From an uncultured Clostridia bacterium (GTDB taxonomy: Bacteria; Bacillota; Clostridia; Oscillospirales; Ruminococcaceae), in the NCBI GenBank assembly GCA_947625615.1, contig CANQPB010000004.1:1-64000 (forward strand): a stretch of 64,000 nt of DNA, given 5' to 3'. This document shows positions 43,863 through 51,445 of this stretch, one piece after another; position 1 is the first letter of the stretch; every line of letters starts with the position of its first letter. The notes under the pieces are model-generated. The model ran no database searches and had not been told where the DNA came from. It saw nothing but the letters and a program-made list of their open reading frames with translations. Both the position numbers and the translations under genes were made by a program.

Positions 43863-45098
43863 ATGAAACGAGATTGTAAAAGAGTAGATATTGAAAATCC
43901 AGATGTGATATTTCCCTGGGTTTGCGATTGTATCTCAAGACACAAGCGGAAGAAAGATTTTAAAAAGCTGTTATTCCGTGTCGGCAAAATGGACAAGCGC
44001 GAGTATTACGAAGCGATAAGGAGCAAGAATATCGAACCCTTTGAGCGAGCGTCTGTACTCATCGCAAAAGAAGCGGCCAGACGAATTAAGGCAAGGCGGC
44101 TGAGACTTCCGTTAGTGAGAATCAGGGATATGGTCGATAAGTCCTCTGGCAAGAAAAGGCAAATCGGAAAGGAATCTGCTATGCAGCAGATATTCGATTA
44201 TATTGCCAAGTTTTCCTGCGAGAGCATTTGGCAGCGGAGAATCACTCCGCAACAGGTATCAAGCATTAAAGGCAAAGGACAAACATTCGGCGTGAATATG
44301 ATTCAGCGTTGGATTGAGAAAGACAATTCCGCGCTTAGGTGGGCTATGAAGAATAACCAGCGATACTACCGCAAATGCAAGTATTATGTCAAGCTTGATA
44401 TCAAGAAATGTTTCCCGTCAATGAGACTGGAAACGTTTATGAAATTCTTCAGAAGAGACTGCGGCAACCAAGCTATACTTTGGCTATGGGAGCGGCTGTT
44501 ATCTTCACACCGAGTTCAAGATTATAAAGGATTTATGATCGGCGCGCTGCCGTCTGAATCTGCGGCACAATATCTTTTGTCGTTTCTGTATCGGTATGCG
44601 ACAGGACTTCATAAAGAAAGGCGCGGCAAACAAGTCAAACTTATTTCACACGCGCTTTATTTTATGGACGACCAAGTATATTTCGGTTCGAACCGCAAGG
44701 ATTTGAAGATGGCGGTCAGACAGATTATTAAATTCGCTAAGGATGAGCTTGGTATTGAAATGAAAGAAAATTGGCAGATATGCGATATAGATCAAACACC
44801 ACTCGATACAATGGCTTATGTCATTCATTCGGACGCGAGTATCACTATCAGGCCAAGAGTATTTATAAGAGCAAGGAGAACTATCCTTCGATATTTGCGT
44901 ACTGGCAAAATGCCTATTTTGCGAGCGCGCAGGTTATGCTCTTATAAAGGTTATTTCTGTCCGAATCCAAGGAAATCACGACGACGACATATCTATCTCA
45001 ATTTACATACAAGAAAACTTGAGCGAAAGCTGCACTTAGCCGAAGTGTTTGCTATCGCCGCCAAAGTTGTAAGCAACTATGAAAGGAGCCACAAATGA
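43863..45098 (+). CDS. DGR reverse transcriptase (RT-1)
   Basis: The 411-aa protein has RT catalytic boxes KYYVKLDIKKCFPSM (first Asp at 179) and LYFMDDQVYFG (FMDD, 267-270). The block 4 segment IGALPSESAAQYLL ends in AQ, near the LGxxxSQ form of DGR enzymes and unlike the usual QG of other RTs. The N-terminal 80 residues are very basic, and the C-terminal arginine-rich part (RRTILRYLRTGKM; RKSRRRHIYLNL) suits RNA binding. It follows TR directly and should copy TR RNA into adenine-mutated cDNA. ATG 43863 follows AAAGGTGG; GTG 43857 is the alternative. Confidence 0.9.
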   Translation: MKRDCKRVDIENPDVIFPWVCDCISRHKRKKDFKKLLFRVGKMDKREYYEAIRSKNIEPFERASVLIAKEAARRIKARRLRLPLVRIRDMVDKSSGKKRQIGKESAMQQIFDYIAKFSCESIWQRRITPQQVSSIKGKGQTFGVNMIQRWIEKDNSALRWAMKNNQRYYRKCKYYVKLDIKKCFPSMRLETFMKFFRRDCGNQAILWLWERLLSSHRVQDYKGFMIGALPSESAAQYLLSFLYRYATGLHKERRGKQVKLISHALYFMDDQVYFGSNRKDLKMAVRQIIKFAKDELGIEMKENWQICDIDQTPLDTMAYVIHSDASITIRPRVFIRARRTILRYLRTGKMPILRARRLCSYKGYFCPNPRKSRRRHIYLNLHTRKLERKLHLAEVFAIAAKVVSNYERSHK

Positions 45099-45409
45099 AG
45101 GTTGAATTTACAAATAAGCCGTTGGCAATTATGTATATGAAGCTTCCTGACGGCGGAGCCGATGTTTGGCTCAGAAAAAATATAGAACAAATCAGCGTCG
45201 AAAATCCTATGGGCGAACCCTCGGAAATGTATCAGGCAGACGAGGTCTATTTCCACACTAACGAATCCGAAGAGTATGTTTCAGAACACTTTGAGGATCT
45301 CTTTGAGGGGAATATCTCTGTTCCGCCTATTCCTGAAATTACGCTTGAAGAGCGTGTTGCTGCTACCGAAGCTGCAATTCTGGAATTTATTATGGGAGGT
45401 GCCGAATAA
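45095..45409 (+). CDS. Small acidic protein within the DGR locus
   Basis: The 104-aa acidic protein overlaps the RT-1 stop by 4 nt and the next gene by 1 nt. It has an N-terminal beta-like part (KPLAIMYMKLPDGGADVWLR) and a C-terminal helix (EERVAATEAAILEFIM). I do not recognise it. A structural or tail accessory role fits the XkdX-like gene that follows. Confidence 0.55.
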   Translation: MKVEFTNKPLAIMYMKLPDGGADVWLRKNIEQISVENPMGEPSEMYQADEVYFHTNESEEYVSEHFEDLFEGNISVPPIPEITLEERVAATEAAILEFIMGGAE

Positions 45410-45525
45410 TGGTTAAGTTTTTAGCTTTACAGGTACTTATGGGGAATATCACTATTGATGAAGTTCCCGAGAAATGGCGCGAGGCAGTCAAGAAAGAATT
45501 GGAGAAAATGAATGCCAACGCCTAA
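45409..45525 (+). CDS. XkdX-like small phage protein, 38 aa
   Basis: A 39-codon frame (start MVKFLALQVLMGNITIDEVP) overlaps the previous stop (TAATG) and the start of the avd-like gene. The length and pattern, a hydrophobic helix then a charged helix, resemble the XkdX family found beside tail genes in Firmicutes phages. GGGAGG stands upstream. Confidence 0.6.
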   Translation: MVKFLALQVLMGNITIDEVPEKWREAVKKELEKMNANA

Positions 45526-45922
45526 GTCTCAAAGAACAGACGGTCAGCTGACTGTTATTGAGCAGTCGAAAGAGCTGGCTGAATATACTATCAAGATTTG
45601 TTCAAATGAGAAAGTCTTTCCCAAAAGATATAGGTGGTGTCTAACCTCTAAACTCGTTGACAGCGCTATTGAAGTTTGCAGCAAAACTAAAATGGCTAAC
45701 TCTGTATTTGTTAAAGACCGCGCAGACTACACTTTACGCAAAGGCTATCAGACAGAAGCTATTGCTTCTGCATCTTCGTTTTTGTCTTTAATCGAAGTTT
45801 CTGCGTCGGTCTTTGGTATAGATATGGATAGGGTAAGATATTGGACAAAGCTTGTTGTGAATGTCAAGAACTCTCTCCAGGGTTGGAGAGAGTCTGACGC
45901 AAAGAGATATGACAATAAATAA
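45512..45922 (+). CDS. avd: Avd-like four-helix-bundle DGR accessory protein
   Basis: This 136-aa protein matches the accessory variability determinant family: a basic helical bundle with an N-terminal PTPKSQRTDGQLTVIEQSKE stretch, the segment FPKRYRWCLTSKLVDSAIEV, and a C-terminal YWTKLVVNVKNSLQGWRESD. In known DGRs Avd forms a positively charged pentamer that binds the RT and template RNA. It overlaps the XkdX-like gene by 14 nt and lies between RT-1 and RT-2, so it could serve either enzyme. Confidence 0.85.
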   Translation: MPTPKSQRTDGQLTVIEQSKELAEYTIKICSNEKVFPKRYRWCLTSKLVDSAIEVCSKTKMANSVFVKDRADYTLRKGYQTEAIASASSFLSLIEVSASVFGIDMDRVRYWTKLVVNVKNSLQGWRESDAKRYDNK

Positions 45923-46200
45923 TTGTTATGGGGTAATAATTGTATGTCCAGTCGGTCGGGCGGTCTCGCGATGCGGAAGTGGTCGGCTGGGCGAAGTGGC
46001 GTGAACTGAACTGCGACTATGCGTGGTACAGTCACGGCGTCGCTCCAGATTGTGAGAAATGCTCGCTTAAAGTAATCGGTATTTCGACGAAATCAATGCA
46101 CTCACGCAAGGAATTATTATCCCGACCTTAAAGGTGAAACAAGGAATGCTGATGCAATTTACTCTTGGAGTAAGCATTGCTGTAAACGGCAGAAAGAATT
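45923..46200 (+). other. Non-coding stretch before RT-2, possible second template RNA
   Basis: No firm gene lies in these 278 nt. A TTG-started frame at 45940-46131 (63 aa, four Cys) is possible but has a poor ribosome site. A strong hairpin, GCAAT-TTACTC-TTG-GAGTAA with ATTGC (about 46154-46181), stands just before RT-2. The order avd, non-coding stretch, RT is where many DGRs keep TR. I found no adenine-variant copy in the window, and the stretch is not AAC-rich. Confidence 0.4.
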
Positions 46201-47259
46201 ATGACGGAATCTAAATCTAATGTTAAGGATTGCGTCGGAAGTTTTGAAAATCTATATGAGGCGATGAAAAAGTGCAAGTCTGGAGCGTCGCATAAGGATT
46301 CGGCTTGCAGATTCACCGCAGACGGTTTGGCAAATTGCTTAAAGCTTAGTGAGCAAATTGAAAACGACACATATAATCTTGGCAAGCAACACACATTTTA
46401 TATTACAGAACCTAAACTTCGCAAAATAACAAGCTATACGTTTAAAGACAGGGTGGTTCAGAGGAGTCTGTGTGATAATTATCTGACCGAGCGACTTAGT
46501 CGGTCATTTGTGTATGACAATGCCGCCTGTCAGATTGGTAAAGGCACTGATTTCTTTAGACGCAGACTCAAGGCTCATATGCAGAGATTCTTTCGCAAGC
46601 ACGGGTCGTTCGGATATGTTTATAAGTTTGACATAGCCAACTATTTCGGCAGTACACGTCACGATATTGCTTATCAAACTGTTGCGGAGAGGGTCGATGA
46701 TGAGTGGGCTTTGTCTTTAATCTCGAAGATGATACAAAGTTATAACTATGAAGATATACTCGGTGTAGGTTTAAGCTTGGGGTCACAGGTCACTCAGATT
46801 ATTCAACTTGCTGTTCTGGACGACTTAGACCATTTCATTAAAGAGAAACTGCATATCAAATATTATGTGCGATATATGGACGATTTCATACTAATTCATG
46901 AGGACAAGGAATATCTGAAGGAGTGCAGAAAACAGATTGAGGGGAAGTTATCTGAACTTGGACTTAGGCTTAACGCGAAGAAATCACAGCTTGCCCCGTT
47001 ATCTCAACCTGTCAAGGCATTAGGTTTTTCATTCAGACTCACTGATACTGGCAAAGTAATTATGCGAGTATTGCCAGAGAAGATTTCAAAACAACGGCGC
47101 AAACTTAGAAAGCTTGTTAGACTATCAAGGGAGGGCAAGATTCCGCGAAGCGAGGTTGACGACAGCTTTCGCAGCTGGATATCTCATCTTGAACACGGGA
47201 ACTGCTACAACCTTATCAAGTCAATGAGAGAATATTATATTGGTCTATGGGAGGATTAG
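46201..47259 (+). CDS. Second reverse transcriptase (RT-2), Brt-like
   Basis: The 352-aa protein has the full RT core: YKFDIANYFGST (Asp 144), GLSLGSQVTQIIQL (block 4, TQ where DGR RTs have SQ) and VRYMDDFIL (YMDD, 225-228), then LGLRLNAKKSQLAPLSQPVK and an ALGFSFR box. The N-terminal FKDRVVQRSL and the AACQIGKGT segment match Bordetella phage Brt well, and the C-terminal SWISHLEHGNCYNL also has a Brt counterpart. It is unlike RT-1 outside the core. It follows the avd-like gene and precedes the lysis genes. The ribosome site is weak (AGAAAG). Confidence 0.85.
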   Translation: MTESKSNVKDCVGSFENLYEAMKKCKSGASHKDSACRFTADGLANCLKLSEQIENDTYNLGKQHTFYITEPKLRKITSYTFKDRVVQRSLCDNYLTERLSRSFVYDNAACQIGKGTDFFRRRLKAHMQRFFRKHGSFGYVYKFDIANYFGSTRHDIAYQTVAERVDDEWALSLISKMIQSYNYEDILGVGLSLGSQVTQIIQLAVLDDLDHFIKEKLHIKYYVRYMDDFILIHEDKEYLKECRKQIEGKLSELGLRLNAKKSQLAPLSQPVKALGFSFRLTDTGKVIMRVLPEKISKQRRKLRKLVRLSREGKIPRSEVDDSFRSWISHLEHGNCYNLIKSMREYYIGLWED

Positions 47260-47262
47260 CAT

Positions 47263-47631
47263 ATGACGCCGATCTACATAGCCGCAATTATCGGTTTGGT
47301 TATCTTAAATATTGCGTTAGTAATATGTATCATATTTAAGTTTAAACGACAAAAGTCGGACAAGCCAAAGCGGTTTAATATCATCAAATTTTCAAAAGGC
47401 ATAGTGGTAACGATATTCTCACTATTGATTCTATACGTTATTACTGTGCTGATCATATTCATATGTACGAATTGCGAACCTGTCACTCTGACGGAGAATC
47501 TGTTTGGATTCTTTAAAGCAGAGGGCGGGTTCCTTGCAATTATAAAGGTCGCCGAAAACACCGTAGAGCGTTTTATGGCGCGAAAAGACAAACAAAATTC
47601 AGACAATGAAATTGAGGAGGATTCATTATGA
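47263..47631 (+). CDS. Small membrane protein of the lysis cassette
   Basis: The 122-aa protein has two predicted membrane helices (about residues 2-25 and 45-70) and a charged C-terminus (ARKDKQNSDNEIEEDSL). It overlaps the holin gene by 4 nt, so a holin-like or antiholin role is likely but unproven. Confidence 0.55.
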   Translation: MTPIYIAAIIGLVILNIALVICIIFKFKRQKSDKPKRFNIIKFSKGIVVTIFSLLILYVITVLIIFICTNCEPVTLTENLFGFFKAEGGFLAIIKVAENTVERFMARKDKQNSDNEIEEDSL

Positions 47632-47966
47632 CTTTTGATTTAACACCCGTTCTCGGAGCAGTTATCACTCTGGTTATCACAATTATGACCGCTATCGTTA
47701 TTCCCTATATCAAGAAAAAGATTGGGGATGAAAAGTATGCCGAGATTGAGCGCTGGGTAGGCGTTGCCGTTCAGGCGGCTGAGCAGCTCTTTGCTGGTTC
47801 TGGCAGAGGTGCTGAAAAGCTTGCGTTTGTTGAGGAGTTCCTTGCGAGTAAGGGCTTTAAGATAGACGCTATGTCACTCAGAAATTTGATTGAGGCTGCG
47901 GTGTATAACCTCACCAATCTTGAGGTCAGCCTTGAGGGTGAGGAGATAAAAGACGAGGAGGCATAA
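47628..47966 (+). CDS. Phage holin, LL-H type
   Basis: This 112-aa protein has one N-terminal membrane helix (about residues 7-29), then a basic/amphipathic helix (KKKIGDEKYAEIERWVGVAV) and the C-terminal pattern AEKLAFVEEFLASKGFKID common to LLH-family holins. It should make the membrane lesion that lets the amidase reach the wall. The amidase gene follows 2 nt after its stop. Confidence 0.85.
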   Translation: MTFDLTPVLGAVITLVITIMTAIVIPYIKKKIGDEKYAEIERWVGVAVQAAEQLFAGSGRGAEKLAFVEEFLASKGFKIDAMSLRNLIEAAVYNLTNLEVSLEGEEIKDEEA

Positions 47967-47968
47967 TT

Positions 47969-48856
47969 ATGGCTACCTTTTTGAAACCCGATAAAGTTGT
48001 TAAGGTCAAAATCGGTCAGTATGAGCTGACTATCAACCAGAAAATAATTCCTGACAGTTTGGTCGCTACTAAAAACGTTGCAAGCTATGTCCAGAAAGGT
48101 GACAAGATGAAACCCTGTGCTAAGCTGAATAATGGTACGGGTAAGCCGAAAGGTATCACCGTTCACAACACAAATGATATTAAAGTATCTTCGGGTACTA
48201 ATGCAGCTGAGCAGTATACTCGTGCTACATACAACGGTAATATGAGCGGCGTAGTAGTCCACTTCTATGTATGGCATAACGACATTTGGCAGAACCTTAA
48301 CGAAGATGAGAGGGGCTGGCATGCCGCCGACGGCTCTTCTCGCAGAAAAGACCATAGAGGCAATCAGACTGGCGGCAACCTTGACACGATTGCGATTGAG
48401 ACTATTGGCGCAGACACCGAGACCGAAACTACCGTTGAGAAGCTTGTTGCGTATCTATGCAAGAAATATGGGCTTGACCCCAAATATGACGTATATACGC
48501 ATAACTATTGGATGTATGGCAAGGACGCTTATGTTTCTGGCGCAAGGAAAAATTGCCCCACTTACATTCTTCCTCATTGGGATAAGTTCTTGGTGCATGT
48601 CAATAATTATTATTCGTCTGAGGCTGAGACTAAAAAAACCTTGTATAAGGTTCAGTGCGGGGCTTTCTCGGTAAAGTCCAATGCCTCTAATCTAAAGACC
48701 AGATTGATTAAAGAGGGATTCACGGATGCCTATATAGTATCAATCAATGGTCTTTATAAGGTTCAGGTCGGTGCCTTTGCGGTCAAGGACAATGCGGTTA
48801 AACTTCAGGAGAAGCTGAAAGATAAAGGGTATAACACATTCATTGTTCAGCAGTAA
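47969..48856 (+). CDS. Endolysin: N-acetylmuramoyl-L-alanine amidase
   Basis: The 295-aa protein has an Amidase_2 domain (about residues 45-215). Likely zinc ligands are His in KGITVHNTND, His in VYTHNYWMYG and Cys in KNCPTYILP. Two SPOR-type repeats form the C-terminus (LYKVQCGAFSVKSNASNL and LYKVQVGAFAVKDNAVKL), which should bind peptidoglycan. No signal peptide is visible, as expected for a holin-dependent endolysin. Confidence 0.92.
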   Translation: MATFLKPDKVVKVKIGQYELTINQKIIPDSLVATKNVASYVQKGDKMKPCAKLNNGTGKPKGITVHNTNDIKVSSGTNAAEQYTRATYNGNMSGVVVHFYVWHNDIWQNLNEDERGWHAADGSSRRKDHRGNQTGGNLDTIAIETIGADTETETTVEKLVAYLCKKYGLDPKYDVYTHNYWMYGKDAYVSGARKNCPTYILPHWDKFLVHVNNYYSSEAETKKTLYKVQCGAFSVKSNASNLKTRLIKEGFTDAYIVSINGLYKVQVGAFAVKDNAVKLQEKLKDKGYNTFIVQQ

Positions 48857-48865
48857 GGAGGTATT

Positions 48866-49300
48866 ATGGACGGAGTTGAGCTGTTTAAACTTATCGGCTG
48901 TTCTTTTGGATATATTGTATCCTTTTGTGCTGTTGTCACTATGGTTGTGAAATATATCCGTAAAAAGGCTGGCGGATTTGTGCGAAGCGAAACTAATGCT
49001 CAGGACGTTGATGAACGACTGAGCAGAATCGAGGAAATGCTGCAAGCTCAGAATGAGGAAGATGACAAGTTTAGGGCAGACGTTCTAAGCATGTTGAAAA
49101 AGCAGGGGCATGCAAGTAAGCAGTCTTTGGCGTTTATTATTGAGAGTACATACACTCAAAAGAAAAATATCAAGGAGCTTACACCTCTGGAACTGAAACG
49201 CATAACGAGTGCGTATTCGGTATATCATGACGAGCTTGAGGGCAACTCATATATCACTGAGCTTTATACAGAAATGATGAACGAGTGGGAGCATATCTGA
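48866..49300 (+). CDS. Membrane-anchored helical protein near the lysis genes
   Basis: The 144-aa protein has one N-terminal membrane helix (about residues 8-30), a short basic stretch and a helical, partly coiled-coil region (VDERLSRIEEMLQAQNEEDD). It follows the endolysin with AAGGAGG. It may be a lysis accessory or a lysogenic-conversion factor; I do not recognise it. Confidence 0.5.
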   Translation: MDGVELFKLIGCSFGYIVSFCAVVTMVVKYIRKKAGGFVRSETNAQDVDERLSRIEEMLQAQNEEDDKFRADVLSMLKKQGHASKQSLAFIIESTYTQKKNIKELTPLELKRITSAYSVYHDELEGNSYITELYTEMMNEWEHI

Positions 49301-49338
49301 AGCTCCCACTACGCGAATTTGTAATGGGAGGCAATTAA

Positions 49339-49821
49339 ATGGCAGAATATAAGAAAATATATGGGTATGACGAGGTGCTGGTTTCCGACGAGCTTATTCA
49401 GAAGAGCGACGCGGAAATTGACGCTGCAATACCAGATGTGAGGGCTGGAATGATTATTTATAATTCTGGATATAGAACAGTCAAGCAGAGAGGTCTGGAC
49501 GGCAAGTGGTCATCTGTACCAGCCACTGGAGCCCCTGGCGCTGACGGCAAAGACGGTGCAGACGGCAAGAGCGCTTATGAAATCGCTAAGGAAAAGAACC
49601 CCGATGTCGGCTCTGAAGAGGAGTGGCTTGCCTCACTGAAAGGCAAGGACGGTACCCCTGGAGCCGCTGGTAAAGACGGTGCTACTGGTGCTGCTGGTAA
49701 AGACGGCAACAGTATCAAGTCTATCACTTTTATTGTTGACGCCGAGGGCAAGATTACTGGCGGCTCCGCTACATTGACCGACGAAAGCGTCGTTCAGATT
49801 ACAGTGCAAGAGCAGGGATAA
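49339..49821 (+). CDS. Collagen-like repeat protein
   Basis: The 160-aa protein has an N-terminal unique part and collagen-like G-x-y repeats (GAPGADGKDGADGKS, then GTPGAAGKDGATGAAGKDG, about residues 66-130), ending in a short beta segment. It probably trimerises as a fibre or head/tail appendage. It sits downstream of the lysis genes, outside the tail operon, so a late or lysogenic morphon gene is possible. GGGAGG precedes the ATG. Confidence 0.7.
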   Translation: MAEYKKIYGYDEVLVSDELIQKSDAEIDAAIPDVRAGMIIYNSGYRTVKQRGLDGKWSSVPATGAPGADGKDGADGKSAYEIAKEKNPDVGSEEEWLASLKGKDGTPGAAGKDGATGAAGKDGNSIKSITFIVDAEGKITGGSATLTDESVVQITVQEQG

Positions 49822-49831
49822 TATAAAAAAA

Positions 49832-49860
49832 ATAAGGGCTACCGCATAGGCAGCCCTTAT
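49832..49860. terminator. Bidirectional rho-independent terminator
   Basis: ATAAGGGCT (49832-49840) pairs with AGCCCTTAT (49852-49860), flanked by an A-run on the left and GATTTT on the right. It closes the late operon and isolates the integrase gene. Confidence 0.85.
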
Positions 49861-49904
49861 GATTTTGGAAGTGAGGTAGTTTGTACGAACCAAGGAAATA
49901 ATAG

Positions 49905-49933
49905 TTGCAAAGTAGATGAAAATATGTTATTAT
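49905..49933 (+). promoter_or_regulatory. Integrase promoter
   Basis: TTGCAA (49905-49910), a 17-nt spacer and TATTAT (49928-49933) form a good sigma-70 promoter between the terminator and the integrase. An upstream in-frame ATG at 49924 lies before the -10 box, which supports the start at 50020. Confidence 0.75.
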
Positions 49934-50019
49934 TAAGGCAGTCATTATATGACTCGTTAGGATACCTTAATAAATGCATAAATCAGGAATATGGCGCACC
50001 TCAAGAAGGAGTTGACCAT

Positions 50020-51054
50020 ATGCCAAAAATCAACCGAACCATAATGTTGAATGGACGCCGATTGTGGATTCATGCAGAAAATGAGCAGGAGTACGCTGAA
50101 AAGCTGATCAAGCTTTATGACGAGGAAACCGCGTCGCGCAGAACCGATAAGCACAATTTCAGAGAATATGCTTTAATGTGGTACAATGTTTATGCCAAAC
50201 CCAACATTGAAACAGCCACCGCTGAAACGTATATGAGGCAGATATCGCTGTATCTTATTCCAGCCTTTGGAGATATGGATATAGAAGATATCGCTACCGA
50301 AGACGTGCAGATACTGTTTAACAATATGTCTGGAGCAAAGGCGACAAAGGCGAAGACAAAGATGGTGTTGAATATGATTTTCAACACGGCTGTTGAGGAC
50401 GATATTATCAAGAGGAATCCTCTCAGCTCTAAGCGTCTTAAGATTACGGGTAAGACAAGCACAACCACAAGGGAATACAGCGTGGAGCAAATGCGGTATC
50501 TGATTCAGAATCTTGACAGGGTAAAGCTGCCGTCAGACAGAACGTATCTGGCAATTCAAGCCTTACACCCCTTGCGTCTTGAAGAAGTCCTCGGGCTAAA
50601 GTGGGCGGACATTGACACTGAAAATATGTTGCTACATATTAGACGCGCCGTCACACACCCCACAAGGAATCAGCCTGAGATTAAAGCGACTAAGACGGAG
50701 GCAAGTGCCAGGGATATTGGACTGTCAAAGATTGTCCTTAAATATCTCAGACCTGGCGATAGGGATGAATTCGTGTTTGGCGGGGATAGACCTCTCTCAT
50801 ATTCGCAAGTTCGTAGAATGTGTAATCGCATAAAGAAGGATACTGAATTTGAGGATAACATTACTCCTATCAGATTTAGGACTACGGTGCTTACCGACAT
50901 TTACGATCAGACGCATGACATCAAACAGGCTCAAGCTGCCGCTGGTCACACCACCTCCGCTATGACATTGAAATATTATGTCAAGGGGAGAACCTCGCAG
51001 TCGGAATCTGCGAGTGTTATTGAGAATGTGTACTGCCAGCCAGCAGCGGGTTAA
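50020..51054 (+). CDS. int: Phage integrase (tyrosine recombinase)
   Basis: This 344-aa protein has an AP2-like/arm-binding N-terminus (PKINRTIMLNGRRLWIHAEN), a SAM-like core-binding domain (ETYMRQISLYLIPAF) and a catalytic domain. HPLRLEEVLGLKW carries the first Arg, PIRFRTTVLTDIYDQ stands at the HxxR position (with R-F-R), AAGHTTSAMTLKYYVKG carries the second His and the Tyr. ATG 50020 has AGAAGGAG 8 nt upstream. It ends 199 nt from the tRNA-Thr gene, so tRNA-Thr is the likely integration target. Confidence 0.92.
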   Translation: MPKINRTIMLNGRRLWIHAENEQEYAEKLIKLYDEETASRRTDKHNFREYALMWYNVYAKPNIETATAETYMRQISLYLIPAFGDMDIEDIATEDVQILFNNMSGAKATKAKTKMVLNMIFNTAVEDDIIKRNPLSSKRLKITGKTSTTTREYSVEQMRYLIQNLDRVKLPSDRTYLAIQALHPLRLEEVLGLKWADIDTENMLLHIRRAVTHPTRNQPEIKATKTEASARDIGLSKIVLKYLRPGDRDEFVFGGDRPLSYSQVRRMCNRIKKDTEFEDNITPIRFRTTVLTDIYDQTHDIKQAQAAAGHTTSAMTLKYYVKGRTSQSESASVIENVYCQPAAG

Positions 51055-51150
51055 TTTGCAAAAAATTTGCAAACCACAACACCCCGCAAACGCCCTGATG
51101 ATGCGGGTTTGAGAGGCGAAAATTTTCTGAAAATTTGCAGAATTTTTGCA
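51055..51150. repeat. Two pairs of TTTGCA boxes, likely integrase arm sites
   Basis: TTTGCA occurs at 51055 and 51066, and again at 51134 and 51145. Each pair has an 11-bp period and the second box of each pair is followed by an A-run and CCAC. Such paired short direct repeats between int and the attachment core fit arm-type integrase binding sites. Confidence 0.6.
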
Positions 51151-51212
51151 AAAACCACTACTTTTGTCCACGAGATGCTTATGGTAATATCAGTAAAAAC
51201 ACAGAAAGTATG

Positions 51213-51246
51213 AAAAAAGCACCCAAAAACGCCCGTTTTTGAGTAC
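51213..51246 (-). terminator. tRNA-Thr transcript terminator
   Basis: On the - strand a 14-bp stem with two G-U pairs (AGTACTCAAAAACG with CGTTTTTGGGTGCT) is followed by TTTTTT. It ends transcripts leaving the tRNA gene and lies between the integrase gene and the tRNA. Confidence 0.7.
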
Positions 51247-51253
51247 TTTTCTC

Positions 51254-51329
<76 letters not shown>

Positions 51330-51362
51330 GCCTTGACGCGACTTGCGCGCCAACAATTTGAT

Positions 51363-51391
51363 ATTATAGACTATGTTTGACTGTTTGTCAA
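51363..51391 (-). promoter_or_regulatory. tRNA-Thr promoter
   Basis: On the - strand TTGACA (complement of 51386-51391), 17 nt and TATAAT (complement of 51363-51368) match the consensus exactly, 33 nt upstream of the tRNA 5' end. Confidence 0.88.
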
Positions 51392-51445
51392 GGGGTTTCG
51401 GAAAAAAATTTTAAAAAATTTCAGATTCGATAAACTGCCCGAAAA

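Noticed and set aside
45940..46131. 63-aa frame with four cysteines before RT-2
   Set aside because: The start is TTG with only a poor ribosome site, and a structured RNA is equally likely; kept only as a note.
46201..47259. RT-2 as a retron reverse transcriptase
   Set aside because: It aligns better with Brt, has the avd-like gene beside it, and no retron-type inverted repeats or effector gene are seen; a search would be needed to be certain.
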